NCBI RefSeq assembly: GCF_047272945.1
Contig: NZ_JBKOPS010000007.1
Coordinates: 224,368 to 288,367, forward strand
Origin: Rubrolithibacter danxiaensis
GTDB lineage: Bacteria > Bacteroidota > Bacteroidia > Sphingobacteriales > Sphingobacteriaceae
Direction of reading: 5' to 3'
Length of the DNA stretch: 64,000 nt
Part shown: one piece after another, positions 34,406 to 43,211 of the stretch
Numbering within the stretch: position 1 is the stretch's first letter
How the letters are laid out: each line of letters opens with the position of its first letter
Notes under the pieces: model-generated
What the model was told of the DNA's origin: nothing
Databases searched by the model: none
What the model saw: the letters and a program-made list of their open reading frames with translations, nothing else
Program-made: the position numbers and the translations under genes

Positions 34406-35566
34406 TTATAATCGCCAGTTTTGATCGTCATCACCTCGCTGGGTTCGTGGAGTAATTCGCTCAACTTTTACATCTGTACTTCTGAGTTTATCCTTAATTG
34501 TTTCATCTGTTTCTTCAATTTCTTTATTCAGAGAAACCTGTTCAACCATCCGGGCTTCTTTTCCAACTACCGGAACTTCTTTATGCTCAATTATATCGAT
34601 AGAACCTTCCTGAAAAGTTCCTGTAACCCCACTATTGGTGGGCTGGCTGGAAGTACCGGGTTTAGCCAGTTTTGAGCGTAAGCGATAATTTTGATCTAAA
34701 GGGTGATCGATGATTTTACTATGATAGCTGCTGCTTTTTCCGGTTGGTTCCTGTATAATTGTGTGGGGATGATCTGAGGAATTACCATCCGCACTAATTG
34801 CTCCATTTTCATCGAGTATTTGTGCGGCTCTTTCTGCCTCTTCTGCGGATTGCGCATGCACTGTTACCACAATTCCATTCCTCGCTGCTTCGGTATAATT
34901 GCGAACTTTATCTTCATCACTGCTAAACAAGGAATGAAAGAATCCGGAAATGCCGCTATCCGAATCAGTATCGTCTGACATGTCTATATGTTCTGTGTTA
35001 AAGTCAGCATATTTCAGGCTTTTAACCGCAGCTTCAGCATGTTCAGTGTGACGGAAAATACCGATGACTGTTTGTGGTTTTTCTTCCCTGAAATGGTCTT
35101 TATTTTGCCTGCGATGATATAAATTATGTTGGTCAAAATGCCGGTGATTGTAAAAATTACTGTCATCAGATGCGGCTTCCACCCTGCTTCCAAAAGCATC
35201 TCTTACGGACGATTCTACCTGCCTGCTGATCATTCCTTTTTCATAGGTAGGCAGAGAGGTCAGCTCGTTCGCCATAACTCCCGGAAAGATCACATTATCA
35301 TGGGCATCATGCAGTTCTGCTATCCCTATCGGAACCAGGACCTTCCGGCTTTCGAGGTGGAGTTCATTCTCTTTCAGATCGAGTATAATATATCGCACTT
35401 TACCCGATTCGGTGTCAAACAAAAGATCCTTAACCTTACCGATAATTTTACCACGACCGTTCTTCGCTGTCCAGCCCCGGATATCAGGTTCTCCTTCAGT
35501 AATTTCAAAATTACTTCCGCTTAATTCCTTTAAACGATCAGATTCGTAGTTTTCTTTAGAAGTCAT
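34406..35566 (-). CDS. PRC-barrel / YflT-like / DUF2382 stress protein
   Basis: A 386-residue soluble protein with three parts. Residues 20-110 form a PRC-barrel (GWTAKNGRGKIIGKVKDLLF, RYIILDL). Residues 165-265 resemble the heat-induced YflT domain (VIGIFRHTEHAEAAVKSL, GIVVTVHAQSAEEAERAAQI). Residues 325-380 resemble DUF2382 (DIIEHKEVPVVGKEARMVEQ). His- and Asn-rich linkers join them. Such fusions are typical of general stress and desiccation responses in soil bacteria. A small membrane protein gene is just upstream on the same strand (30 bases), so they are probably co-transcribed. Confidence 0.8.
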   Translation of the reverse strand: MTSKENYESDRLKELSGSNFEITEGEPDIRGWTAKNGRGKIIGKVKDLLFDTESGKVRYIILDLKENELHLESRKVLVPIGIAELHDAHDNVIFPGVMANELTSLPTYEKGMISRQVESSVRDAFGSRVEAASDDSNFYNHRHFDQHNLYHRRQNKDHFREEKPQTVIGIFRHTEHAEAAVKSLKYADFNTEHIDMSDDTDSDSGISGFFHSLFSSDEDKVRNYTEAARNGIVVTVHAQSAEEAERAAQILDENGAISADGNSSDHPHTIIQEPTGKSSSYHSKIIDHPLDQNYRLRSKLAKPGTSSQPTNSGVTGTFQEGSIDIIEHKEVPVVGKEARMVEQVSLNKEIEETDETIKDKLRSTDVKVERITPRTQRGDDDQNWRL

Positions 35567-35596
35567 GATTTTAGGTTTTTATTGGTTTATAATGAA

Positions 35597-35809
35597 TTAG
35601 CCTCTGCAAACAGTAAGAAAAACAAAACCGGGAGTTGCATTTTCTGCGGTCTGTAATTTTAATGTACTTGTTTCTGCCCGGGCAGTCTGATCTAGATGCA
35701 GGTAATTGTTCTGATACAAATAATAGGCTATTGCAGCAATAATAATTACTATCAGCAGCCAGATCCACCAGGAACTGCGTCTTTTCTTTTGTACATGTAA
35801 TTCAGCCAT
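35597..35809 (-). CDS. Small single-span membrane protein, paralogue 1
   Basis: A 70-residue protein: a short basic start (MAELHVQKKRR), a Trp-rich membrane helix (SSWWIWLLIVIIIAAIAYYL) and a short outer tail. It looks like the 65-residue protein at 40915-41112, which has the same order of MAE, basic patch, W..LW and hydrophobic helix. It lies just upstream of the PRC-barrel stress gene. The function is unknown; small proteins of this build often modulate larger membrane partners. Confidence 0.55.
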   Translation of the reverse strand: MAELHVQKKRRSSWWIWLLIVIIIAAIAYYLYQNNYLHLDQTARAETSTLKLQTAENATPGFVFLTVCRG

Positions 35810-35963
35810 AATACATTCATTTTTGTATTATTTTAACAAAGCTTTTGATTATAAGTTTCTTATTTACTGAAATGAATGGAAACATATTAAGGAGATTTTT
35901 AGTATTAAGAAATCCTTTAAGAGATTTTCTTTAACTTGCTCACAAATATTTTTTACTAACAGA

Positions 35964-37172
35964 TTGACATTTCAGGATTTTAACTTTAACGAACACCTGC
36001 TCGAAAGCCTTTTGAGCATGGGATATACAAAACCTACTACTATTCAGCAACAGGCGATACCGGTAATTTTAAACGGTAAGGATTTAATAGCCTGCGCTCA
36101 AACCGGCACGGGAAAAACCGCTTCTTTTCTGTTACCTGCAATACAGCATGTTCTGACATTGAATGAAAAACAGACCACTGTCTTAATTCTGGTGCCAACC
36201 CGCGAACTTGCACAGCAAATTGATCAGCAGGTAGAAGGGCTTGCTTATTTTACCGGGGTGAGTTCGGTGGCAGTTTATGGTGGCGGCGACGGAATGGCCT
36301 ATGAACAGCAACGGCGGGCGATACAACAAAAAGTCGATATCATTATTGCTACGCCGGGCAGACTGCTTGCTCATTTAACCTCTGGCTTTTTAAAACCCAG
36401 CCACATCCGTCAACTAATACTGGATGAAGCCGACCGCATGCTTGACATGGGTTTTCTCGATGATATTAAACGAATTATCAGCTATTTACCCACAAACAGG
36501 CAAACTATTTTATTATCTGCCACCATGCCTCCTAAAATACGAACACTGGCCCGTTCGGTATTAAAACATCCGGAGCAAATTAACCTGGAAGTTTCGCAGC
36601 CTGCAGCAGGAGTCGATCAACAGATTTATCGTGTATCTGATGAGCAGAAAATCCCTCTCATATCGTATCTGTTTGAAAATGGTGATTTTAAAAGTGCTAT
36701 TATTTTCGCATCCCGAAAGGAAAAAGTAAAAGCAGTTTATAAAGCGTTAAGCTCAAAAGGCCTGGAGGTGAGGGCTTTTCATTCGGATCTGGAACAGCAG
36801 GAAAGGGAAGAAATTTTACTTAAATTCAAAAACAGGCAATTACAGACTATTATCGGAACCGATGTGCTTTCCCGGGGAATTGATGTTGAAGGAATAAGTT
36901 TAGTGATAAATTTTGATGCGCCTGCAGACCCTGAAGATTACATCCACCGAGTAGGCCGTACAGCCCGGGCTGAAACTACCGGCACTGCCATTACTTTTGT
37001 TAATGAACAAGACCAACGCAAACTCGCAAATATCGAACACCTGATCGGTAAGCCCATTCCCAAAATGCCCCTCCCTGTCGAAATAGGAGAAGAACCGGTT
37101 TTTAAACCCCTCAGAACAAACAAGCCCGGCGGTAAAAGAAAACCGTGGAAAACAAAGAAAAAGATGAATTAG
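35964..37172 (+). CDS. DEAD-box RNA helicase, RhlE-like
   Basis: A 402-residue ATP-dependent RNA helicase. Motifs in order: Q motif (TIQQQAIP), motif I AQTGTGKT at 45-52, Ia PTRELAQQ, GG, TPGRL, II DEAD at 154-157, III SAT, then IV-VI with DVLSRGIDVEG and HRVGRTAR. The C-terminus is a short Lys/Arg-rich tail (NKPGGKRKPWKTKKKMN) that would bind RNA. The start is TTG: the frame opens there and TFQDFNFNEHLLESL is the usual first segment, while the next ATG (codon 19) would cut the Q motif region. It probably helps ribosome or RNA turnover, especially in the cold. Confidence 0.93.
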   Translation: MTFQDFNFNEHLLESLLSMGYTKPTTIQQQAIPVILNGKDLIACAQTGTGKTASFLLPAIQHVLTLNEKQTTVLILVPTRELAQQIDQQVEGLAYFTGVSSVAVYGGGDGMAYEQQRRAIQQKVDIIIATPGRLLAHLTSGFLKPSHIRQLILDEADRMLDMGFLDDIKRIISYLPTNRQTILLSATMPPKIRTLARSVLKHPEQINLEVSQPAAGVDQQIYRVSDEQKIPLISYLFENGDFKSAIIFASRKEKVKAVYKALSSKGLEVRAFHSDLEQQEREEILLKFKNRQLQTIIGTDVLSRGIDVEGISLVINFDAPADPEDYIHRVGRTARAETTGTAITFVNEQDQRKLANIEHLIGKPIPKMPLPVEIGEEPVFKPLRTNKPGGKRKPWKTKKKMN

Positions 37173-37220
37173 GCCGATTGGTTTAGGTATGAGGTATTAG
37201 GCTTTAGGTATAAGGAATCT

Positions 37221-37290
37221 TATTACTTGATACCCATTACTTATTACTTGATACTTATTACTTGATACTTACTACTTATTACTTACTACT
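37221..37290. repeat. Low-complexity TTACTTGATACTTA-type repeats
   Basis: Short words TTACTTGATAC and TTACTTATT recur with a period near 14 and 7 between the convergent helicase and mqo genes. The bases just before (GGTATGAGGTATTAGG) have a similar simple pattern. Confidence 0.6.
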
Positions 37291-37304
37291 ATTTCAATTT
37301 AAAC

Positions 37305-37329
37305 AAAAAAGCCCCGTTTTGACGAGGCT
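37305..37329 (-). terminator. Terminator of mqo
   Basis: On the minus strand AGCCTCG pairs with CGGGGCT (one G-U pair), followed by TTTTTTG. It ends ten bases after the mqo stop. Confidence 0.75.
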
Positions 37330-37338
37330 CTGTAATTG

Positions 37339-38865
37339 TTAAGCATGTTCGAAATGTTTATCCGGAATTTCAAGTCCTAATACATTCGTAGTATGTTCTT
37401 TAACTTCACGGTATAAGGCTGCATCCTTTGCCAGGTTTTTACCATAAGAAGGTATCATCTGCTGCAGCTTATTTTTCCATTCTTCCGTATTTACTTTCTC
37501 TTTAAAGCACAGCTGAAGCAGGTTAATCATAATAGAGACAGCGGTAGAAGCGCCCGGAGAGGCTCCTAATAATGCAGCAATAGAGCCGTCCGCTTTGCTT
37601 ACTATTTCCGTCCCGAATTCCAGGATTCCGCCATGTTTAGGGTCTTTTTTAATTACCTGCACCCGCTGACCTGCAATTTCCAGCTCCCAGTCTTCCATTC
37701 TTGCCTCGGGAAGATATTCTTTCAAAGCTTCCAAACGATCCTCGGGAGATTGCATTACCTGGTTAATCAGATACTTGGTCAAGGGAATATTTTTAAGACC
37801 TGCAGACATCATCGGCAGGATGTTATTTGCTTTTATTGATAAGGGCAAATCCAGCAAGGATCCGTTTTTAAGGAATTTTGTGGAAAATCCGGCATAAGGA
37901 CCAAACAGGAGCGCCTTTTTTCCATTAATCATTCGTGTATCCAGATGCGGTACAGACATTGGAGGCGATCCTACAGCGGCTTTTCCATATACTTTGGCAT
38001 TATGCCTTTCAATGATCTCTTCGTTTGTACATTTAAGCCATTGTCCGCTAACCGGGAAACCTCCATACCCTTTTCCTTCCGGGATGCCGGATTTTTCAAG
38101 TAAAGGTAACGATCCTCCTCCTGCACCGATAAATACAAACTTCGCTTTAACTTTCCGCCTTTTTCCGGTTGACATGTCCTTTACCTTAATATTCCATAAA
38201 GAATCATCGCCCTGCTCCAGATCCTTTACTTCATGATTAAACCACAGCGACACTCCATCCAGGTTTTTCAAATGATTGAAGATACAGCGGGTAAGCGACC
38301 CAAAATTAACGTCGGTTCCGCTTTCCATACGGGTTGCCGCCAGCTTTTCATCCCCATTACGTCCTTCCATTACAAGTGGCATCCATTCGCGAAGCTGTTC
38401 TGTGTCTTCAGAGTATTCCATCCCCTTAAACAAGTGGCATTTCTGTAATGCTTTGTATCTTTTTCTTAAAAACTCCACATTCTGCCCGCCCCATACAAAA
38501 CTCATGTGAGGAATGCTTCGGATGAAACTTTCAGGCGATTTGATAATGTTTTTTTGAATAAGATAAGTCCAGAACTGGCGTGAAACTTCAAAAGATTCAG
38601 CAATCTGAACCGCTTTTTTTGTCTGTATCGAACCGTCTTCCAGTTCGGGTGTATAATTTAATTCGCAATAGGCTGAGTGGCCTGTGCCTGCATTATTCCA
38701 GGCATCCGAACTTTCGGCAGCAGCAACATCAAGCCGCTCAAAAATCTCTATTTTAATATCCGGCTCCAGTTCTTTCAGCAACATTCCCAGCGTTGCGCTC
38801 ATAATTCCCGCTCCTATTAAAATCACATCGGGATCTTTCTTTGAATTACTTTTACTTTTAACCAT
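37339..38865 (-). CDS. mqo: Malate:quinone oxidoreductase
   Basis: A 508-residue peripheral membrane flavoenzyme that oxidises malate to oxaloacetate and passes electrons to quinone, in the TCA cycle. The N-terminal FAD fold reads PDVILIGAGIMSATLGMLLK. Further family blocks are WNNAGTGHSAYCELNYTPE, ARMESGTDVNFGSLT, FVFIGAGGGSLPLLEKSGI, LKCTNEEIIERHNAKVYGKA and GASPGASTAVSIMINLL. The length is normal. It stands alone with its own terminator. Confidence 0.95.
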   Translation of the reverse strand: MVKSKSNSKKDPDVILIGAGIMSATLGMLLKELEPDIKIEIFERLDVAAAESSDAWNNAGTGHSAYCELNYTPELEDGSIQTKKAVQIAESFEVSRQFWTYLIQKNIIKSPESFIRSIPHMSFVWGGQNVEFLRKRYKALQKCHLFKGMEYSEDTEQLREWMPLVMEGRNGDEKLAATRMESGTDVNFGSLTRCIFNHLKNLDGVSLWFNHEVKDLEQGDDSLWNIKVKDMSTGKRRKVKAKFVFIGAGGGSLPLLEKSGIPEGKGYGGFPVSGQWLKCTNEEIIERHNAKVYGKAAVGSPPMSVPHLDTRMINGKKALLFGPYAGFSTKFLKNGSLLDLPLSIKANNILPMMSAGLKNIPLTKYLINQVMQSPEDRLEALKEYLPEARMEDWELEIAGQRVQVIKKDPKHGGILEFGTEIVSKADGSIAALLGASPGASTAVSIMINLLQLCFKEKVNTEEWKNKLQQMIPSYGKNLAKDAALYREVKEHTTNVLGLEIPDKHFEHA

Positions 38866-39068
38866 CTTCTTTTTTAATCACGTTTCCTACTATAGATTAC
38901 CAATTTTCACAAGTAGTGTTTTTATTTAAAATTTTATTTTTTGTGGTATTGTAACCTGATATGACAGTATTTTTGTCGCTGATACATCGGCATTAATTCC
39001 ACAAAAATGTATCCAATTTATTAGAAGAGCGTATAATATACTCTCAAGAAAAGCACTTTTACAATAAC

Positions 39069-39635
39069 ATGAGAACTTACAACAAGAAATCAAAAAGACA
39101 GGCAAGCACTACCCCACTTGTTACAGCTAAAAAGCACTGGATTGTTTATGTACTCCCTTTACTATTTACTTTTTCAGGATTTGTGTTCCTTAGCCAGGGA
39201 AGTATTTTCGCCAAAGTTACAGGTTTAGTGATAATTTTTTTCAGTTTAAGATACATTCTTAGAAAAGCAAGTGTAAAACTACACCTCACACACGATCATT
39301 TATTTATCGAAACAGGCGTTTTGCCCTGGTTTAAGAAATATTATGAAATACCGCTTTTTGATGTTTACAAAACCAGCGCTTCTATCAATCGAATAGGCAG
39401 GTTTTTAAATAACGGAACGGTTAGCGCACGCAATAGAGAAGATCATACCGATATCGTGAGCCACATTAACATTGCTAACCCACAGGATTTTGCGAACCAG
39501 GTAAATATGTTAGTTCAAAAATTGCCGGTACACGACCTGAATAAACTTTACGAGTTGAAGGAAAGGGGCGCTATTTCTGAACATGAATACAACATCATGA
39601 AACTGGGCTTTATCACGCATAAATATCTTGCCTGA
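39069..39635 (+). CDS. Membrane PH-domain protein with SHOCT tail
   Basis: A 188-residue protein: two membrane helices (about residues 24-43 and 48-65), then a bacterial PH-like domain (about 68-150: VKLHLTHDHLFIETGVLP, YYEIPLFDVYKTSASIN) and a C-terminal SHOCT helix pair (DLNKLYELKERGAISEHEYN). The layout fits YdbT-like PH proteins of the inner membrane. SHOCT motifs often drive oligomerisation. The role is not known. A transglycosylase gene follows after 86 bases. Confidence 0.72.
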   Translation: MRTYNKKSKRQASTTPLVTAKKHWIVYVLPLLFTFSGFVFLSQGSIFAKVTGLVIIFFSLRYILRKASVKLHLTHDHLFIETGVLPWFKKYYEIPLFDVYKTSASINRIGRFLNNGTVSARNREDHTDIVSHINIANPQDFANQVNMLVQKLPVHDLNKLYELKERGAISEHEYNIMKLGFITHKYLA

Positions 39636-39721
39636 TTTTTTGCTTATCTCCTTCTTTAATGTGTAAATTTATACGATCAGCTAATCTTTTCCGTTTACCT
39701 ACTACCTGAGAAAGATATTTC

Positions 39722-40870
39722 ATGAAAAGAATTTTAATCCTGTCGTTTGTTGCGACCTCCTTATTCATTTTATCTGTAGAAAAGAGCAGTGCAAAGGACA
39801 ATCCATCTTCCGTTTATTTAAAAAGCAGAGCAGCTTCTTACGATGACCCGGAAATACAACGTTCGTTAGAATCGCTTCAAAAAACAGTTCCCTTAACGTA
39901 CAACAAGTATGTTAAAAATTATATTAAATACTTGTCTGGCAAGAAAAGCCGGTTTTCAAGAATGCTGGGCCTTTCCAGGTATTATTTTCCCATCTACGAG
40001 AAAATTTTCAAAGAATGTAATGTTCCTGACGAGATCAAATACCTTTCGGTTGTAGAATCGTCATTAAATCCGCAGGCTGTTTCTTCTGCCGGAGCTACCG
40101 GCCCCTGGCAGTTCATTCATCAGATTGGCAGAATTTACGGATTAGCTGTTAATGATAGCATTGACGAGCGAAAAGACCCGGTTTTAGCCTGCCATGCTGC
40201 GGCCAGTTACATTCTTGATTCGTATTCCATGTATGGCGACTGGCTGCTTGCCATTGCCTCCTACAATTGTGGTCGAAATAATATTAAATGGGCCATGGAA
40301 AAAGCCGGCGGAGAAAGTGATTACTGGACAATAAGACAATATCTTCCCGTTGAGACTCAAAATTATGTACCTGCTTACATTGCAACTGTTTACATAATGA
40401 ACAATTACAAAAAGTACGGAATTCGTCCTCAGGAAGCATACTTCAGCATTGAAACAGATGTGCTGCAACTTGATAAACCGGTTTCGATGGAAATGGTTGC
40501 AAAGCAAACCGGAGTAAGCCTGGATGAATTAAGTACCCTGAACCCAGCTTATTCAAAACTTATAATTAACGGAAGCCCGCAAACTCCCAGAAGTCTGGTG
40601 CTTCCCGTTTTACCGTTTGAATCTTACAGTTCTTTATGTAAACTGCTTGGTGTTAAAGGAACACGAAATCCCGATACTCAGTTAGCTGCCGTAAAACCCG
40701 CAGGTAGAAGCTACTTCATCATGTACCGTGTTCAGGAAGGAGATTCTATTTCTTCTATAGCTGATAAATTCAGCGACACAAGTGAAGAAGAAATCCGTGG
40801 TATAAACAACCTGCTTGACTCGAGCCTTAAACCGGGAGTAATACTAAAAATAAGACAATATAAAAGTTAA
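39722..40870 (+). CDS. MltD-like lytic transglycosylase with LysM domain
   Basis: A 382-residue exported peptidoglycan enzyme. A signal peptide (residues 1-24) precedes the SLT goose-type lysozyme domain: CNVPDEIKYLSVVESSLNP with catalytic Glu112, GATGPWQFIHQIGRIYGL, DERKDP, ASYNCG and NYVPAYIATVYIM are the family blocks. The C-terminus has a LysM module (about 335-380, YRVQEGDSISSIADKFS). It should cleave glycan strands to 1,6-anhydro ends for wall turnover. Confidence 0.9.
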   Translation: MKRILILSFVATSLFILSVEKSSAKDNPSSVYLKSRAASYDDPEIQRSLESLQKTVPLTYNKYVKNYIKYLSGKKSRFSRMLGLSRYYFPIYEKIFKECNVPDEIKYLSVVESSLNPQAVSSAGATGPWQFIHQIGRIYGLAVNDSIDERKDPVLACHAAASYILDSYSMYGDWLLAIASYNCGRNNIKWAMEKAGGESDYWTIRQYLPVETQNYVPAYIATVYIMNNYKKYGIRPQEAYFSIETDVLQLDKPVSMEMVAKQTGVSLDELSTLNPAYSKLIINGSPQTPRSLVLPVLPFESYSSLCKLLGVKGTRNPDTQLAAVKPAGRSYFIMYRVQEGDSISSIADKFSDTSEEEIRGINNLLDSSLKPGVILKIRQYKS

Positions 40871-40914
40871 TAACCTACAGTATTCCCATATGTGGAATAT
40901 TTAATTGTTTTACC

Positions 40915-41112
40915 TTATTGTACTGAATCAGTTGGGTTAACTGTATTAATAGATGAAGAATGATTCATTGTATCAGTATGGTTCTCATGCTGGTAAGTAT
41001 TCTGATTTTTATATCCTCTGAGGAGAAAGAACAGCGAAGCAAGTACAATTACTGCAATGAGTACCCATAAGGGCCACATACTTCTTTTAGGAGACGAGTC
41101 AATTTCCGCCAT
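40915..41112 (-). CDS. Small single-span membrane protein, paralogue 2
   Basis: A 65-residue protein with a short start (MAEIDSSPKR), a membrane helix SMWPLWVLIAVIVLASLFFL, a basic patch and a His/Asn/Thr/Ser-rich outer tail. It matches the build of the 35597-35809 protein, down to the MAE start, basic residues, Trp and a helix of the same length. The pair is probably duplicated. The function is unknown. Confidence 0.55.
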   Translation of the reverse strand: MAEIDSSPKRSMWPLWVLIAVIVLASLFFLLRGYKNQNTYQHENHTDTMNHSSSINTVNPTDSVQ

Positions 41113-41383
41113 ATTAGTAGAATTTAGAAAACAGAATCAAGAATACTGCCAGAATACTTTAAACAAATAAATTCAGCAGCAAGGTGTTAAATTAAACCCT
41201 AAAAAGATGTATATTTTCTAACTCTTTCCGCTTTCTTTTTATGTACATTTGATAATTACATTCTTTTATAAGAAACGGTTGGAACATTATTTGCTATTTC
41301 ATGCCGTAATTGTATGAAACTCTGTACGTTTAACTAGCGTACAAACAGTATCTTAATATTTTATCAAAGGTAAAAGCAACGTT

Positions 41384-41596
41384 ATGGAAACTATTTTATC
41401 TGAAACAGAAGCAGAGAATGCTTTAACCCATTTATCCGAAAAAGAGCAGAACGAAGTTAAAAGGGATAAAATAAGATTTGGGGAATTTTATATTAAAAAT
41501 GTGGATGATACTTATTCCAGAGTTAATCCTTTAGATGTTGTTGTTCAGGATGGAATTCCGGTAATGATACAACACACATCGCTTACACTTATATAA
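41384..41596 (+). CDS. Small hypothetical protein
   Basis: A 70-residue soluble protein. Residues 1-30 are acidic and helical (SETEAENALTHLSEKEQNEV), residues 31-70 are beta-like (RFGEFYIKNVDDTYSRVNPLDVVVQDGIPVMIQ). No family is recognised. It has an ATG with a purine-rich lead and ends five bases before a convergent gene. Confidence 0.5.
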   Translation: METILSETEAENALTHLSEKEQNEVKRDKIRFGEFYIKNVDDTYSRVNPLDVVVQDGIPVMIQHTSLTLI

Positions 41597-41601
41597 TTTC
41601 T

Positions 41602-42003
41602 TTATCCCTTACCATTACTTTCCTTTTCTACTTTATTTTCCTGCAGCTTTGTTATTATTCTTTCTTTTTTGAGGTCAACCCTGATTAAAGCAAATAAGCT
41701 CATATATACATTTGCTATCCAAACAAGCGAGAATCCAGCAAAAAAGTAACCTCGCCAATCATCAAATAAAAACTGGTATTTGCTGATAATTAATATTGCT
41801 ATGGTTACATAGTGGCTAAAGCAATATTCACAGGTAAATAAATAGAAAAATTTTCTCGCCAATAACGTTCGGCATTCCTGAGAACGCTTTATACAAAACT
41901 CACGCGGTTCACGAAACACTTCTTCGTGAGTTACTGTCCATGCAATACAAGCCACCGGAATGGCTAAAAGAAACAACCAGGTTATCTGTGCAGCTAATGT
42001 CAT
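41602..42003 (-). CDS. Small Cys-containing membrane protein
   Basis: A 133-residue membrane protein with about three helices (residues 4-22, 64-82, 88-108). Between the first two is a segment with Cys37, Cys44 and CEYCFSHY (Cys58, Cys61). The CxxC and nearby His and Cys could bind a metal or be redox active. It faintly recalls DUF1360-like membrane proteins with a CPYC motif, but this is not secure. It is divergent from the DUF2892-like gene. Confidence 0.5.
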   Translation of the reverse strand: MTLAAQITWLFLLAIPVACIAWTVTHEEVFREPREFCIKRSQECRTLLARKFFYLFTCEYCFSHYVTIAILIISKYQFLFDDWRGYFFAGFSLVWIANVYMSLFALIRVDLKKERIITKLQENKVEKESNGKG

Positions 42004-42118
42004 TAACAGATATTACAGATGCTGTGAGTATTTGTTTAGAGATCGTTTAACATTTCAAAATCATGTAAACACTATTAAAATATTGCGGTTATTCTTTTAT
42101 ACATCCATCTATAAAAAC

Positions 42119-42460
42119 ATGCAAAACTCAATGATCAATAGAATCGGAGAATCTTTAGAAGATTCTTTGTTGCAGCCAAATGTAAATGCCAACATAAGCA
42201 AGTCTGAACGCTATGTTTCCATCGGAACCGGTGCCTTTATCGCTTTAAAAGGAATTACCAACTTATTTTCAAGTCCGCTTCTGGCGCTTGGAGAATTAGC
42301 CATCGGCGGAGCACTGCTTTATCGCGGAGTAACAGGCTATTGCGCAATAACAGATCGGTTAGAAAATAATGATGCTTCCAATTCTTTTATGGGAAGCTCC
42401 CAATATATGGAAAGTACCAGCCTGGCAAGCGGCATGTCAGTTCCATCAGATGCCTATTAG
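42119..42460 (+). CDS. DUF2892-like membrane protein
   Basis: A 113-residue protein. The segment SKSERYVSIGTGAFIALKGI followed by a second hydrophobic hairpin (LLALGELAIGGALLYRGVTGYC) matches the two-helix YgaP-type DUF2892 fold from memory. The tail is polar with many Ser and Met. The frame runs upstream to 41960, but that extension would overlap the divergent gene and is not family-like, so the ATG at 42119 is chosen. Confidence 0.62.
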   Translation: MQNSMINRIGESLEDSLLQPNVNANISKSERYVSIGTGAFIALKGITNLFSSPLLALGELAIGGALLYRGVTGYCAITDRLENNDASNSFMGSSQYMESTSLASGMSVPSDAY

Positions 42461-42480
42461 GAGAGCGCTGCTTATATCTG

Positions 42481-42529
42481 TCGTCCTGAACCGGTTGAGA
42501 TTCTTGGAATCTGCGACGGTTCAGGATGA
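42481..42529. repeat. Nested palindrome, possible bidirectional terminator
   Basis: 13-bp arms TCGTCCTGAACCG (42481-42493) and CGGTTCAGGATGA (42517-42529) pair with one wobble. Inside is a second palindrome, GATTC-TTG-GAATC. It sits between convergent genes. There is no T-run, so this may be an intergenic repeat rather than a rho-independent terminator. Confidence 0.6.
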
Positions 42530-42548
42530 TTAATTCAATACTCAATGT

Positions 42549-43157
42549 TTACTTAACAGCATCTCTGATAGAAGAAACCAGTTTTTTATTGGTAATTCCT
42601 TTATCGAAAGTAATGTAACCGGGGTATTCTACATTATCGGTTAATGAGGGTTTAATTTTAAAGGTAATTAAAGCTTCCTTTTCTGTACTTAGATTGAAGA
42701 AATTTATCAGTGCCGCCCTGTTTTTTGAATTTTCAATTATGGGATAAATATCAGTGCTAATTTTTATCGGAACAATTGTTGACCCTCCATTAGGTTCAAT
42801 TCGTATTGGCTGATCAATTACACCTTTTGTTAATTCAAAATCTTTAATAAGCACGATATATTCAAACCTGTTTATTCCGGCAAGCGCATTTCCGGGATTT
42901 TCTATTTTCAGGTTTAAACGTCCTGTAAAAGGCAAGTGCTGCTTAAAAAGAGCTAAAGCAAGAACAGGAGATTTTGATAGATTTACACCCTGAGGGGTGA
43001 TTATTGAAGAAACAGCTATATTGCCAAGGTATACGCTATCGGCAGAGGCAATGGTATATTTGCATTTTTCCAAGGCCTTTAACTGCTTTATCTGCTGATT
43101 AACCCCGCAACTGATCAATATACTTATAATAAGTAAAGCAAAAAACGCTTTTTTCAT
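42549..43157 (-). CDS. LEA14-like lipoprotein
   Basis: A 202-residue lipoprotein with a signal and lipobox ISCG, Cys17. The body reads as a beta-sandwich of the WHy/LEA14 kind: ITPQGVNLSKSPVLALALFK, GRLNLKIENPGNALAGINRF, EYIVLIKDFELTKGVIDQPI, STIVPIKISTD. Such domains occur in desiccation-related and envelope proteins. The function in this species is unknown. It lies near the stress-type cluster. Confidence 0.7.
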   Translation of the reverse strand: MKKAFFALLIISILISCGVNQQIKQLKALEKCKYTIASADSVYLGNIAVSSIITPQGVNLSKSPVLALALFKQHLPFTGRLNLKIENPGNALAGINRFEYIVLIKDFELTKGVIDQPIRIEPNGGSTIVPIKISTDIYPIIENSKNRAALINFFNLSTEKEALITFKIKPSLTDNVEYPGYITFDKGITNKKLVSSIRDAVK

Positions 43158-43211
43158 ATTTGATATAACGTATTAATTAAGCCGAAGCTAAATCAAACTT
43201 TTTAAATGGTA

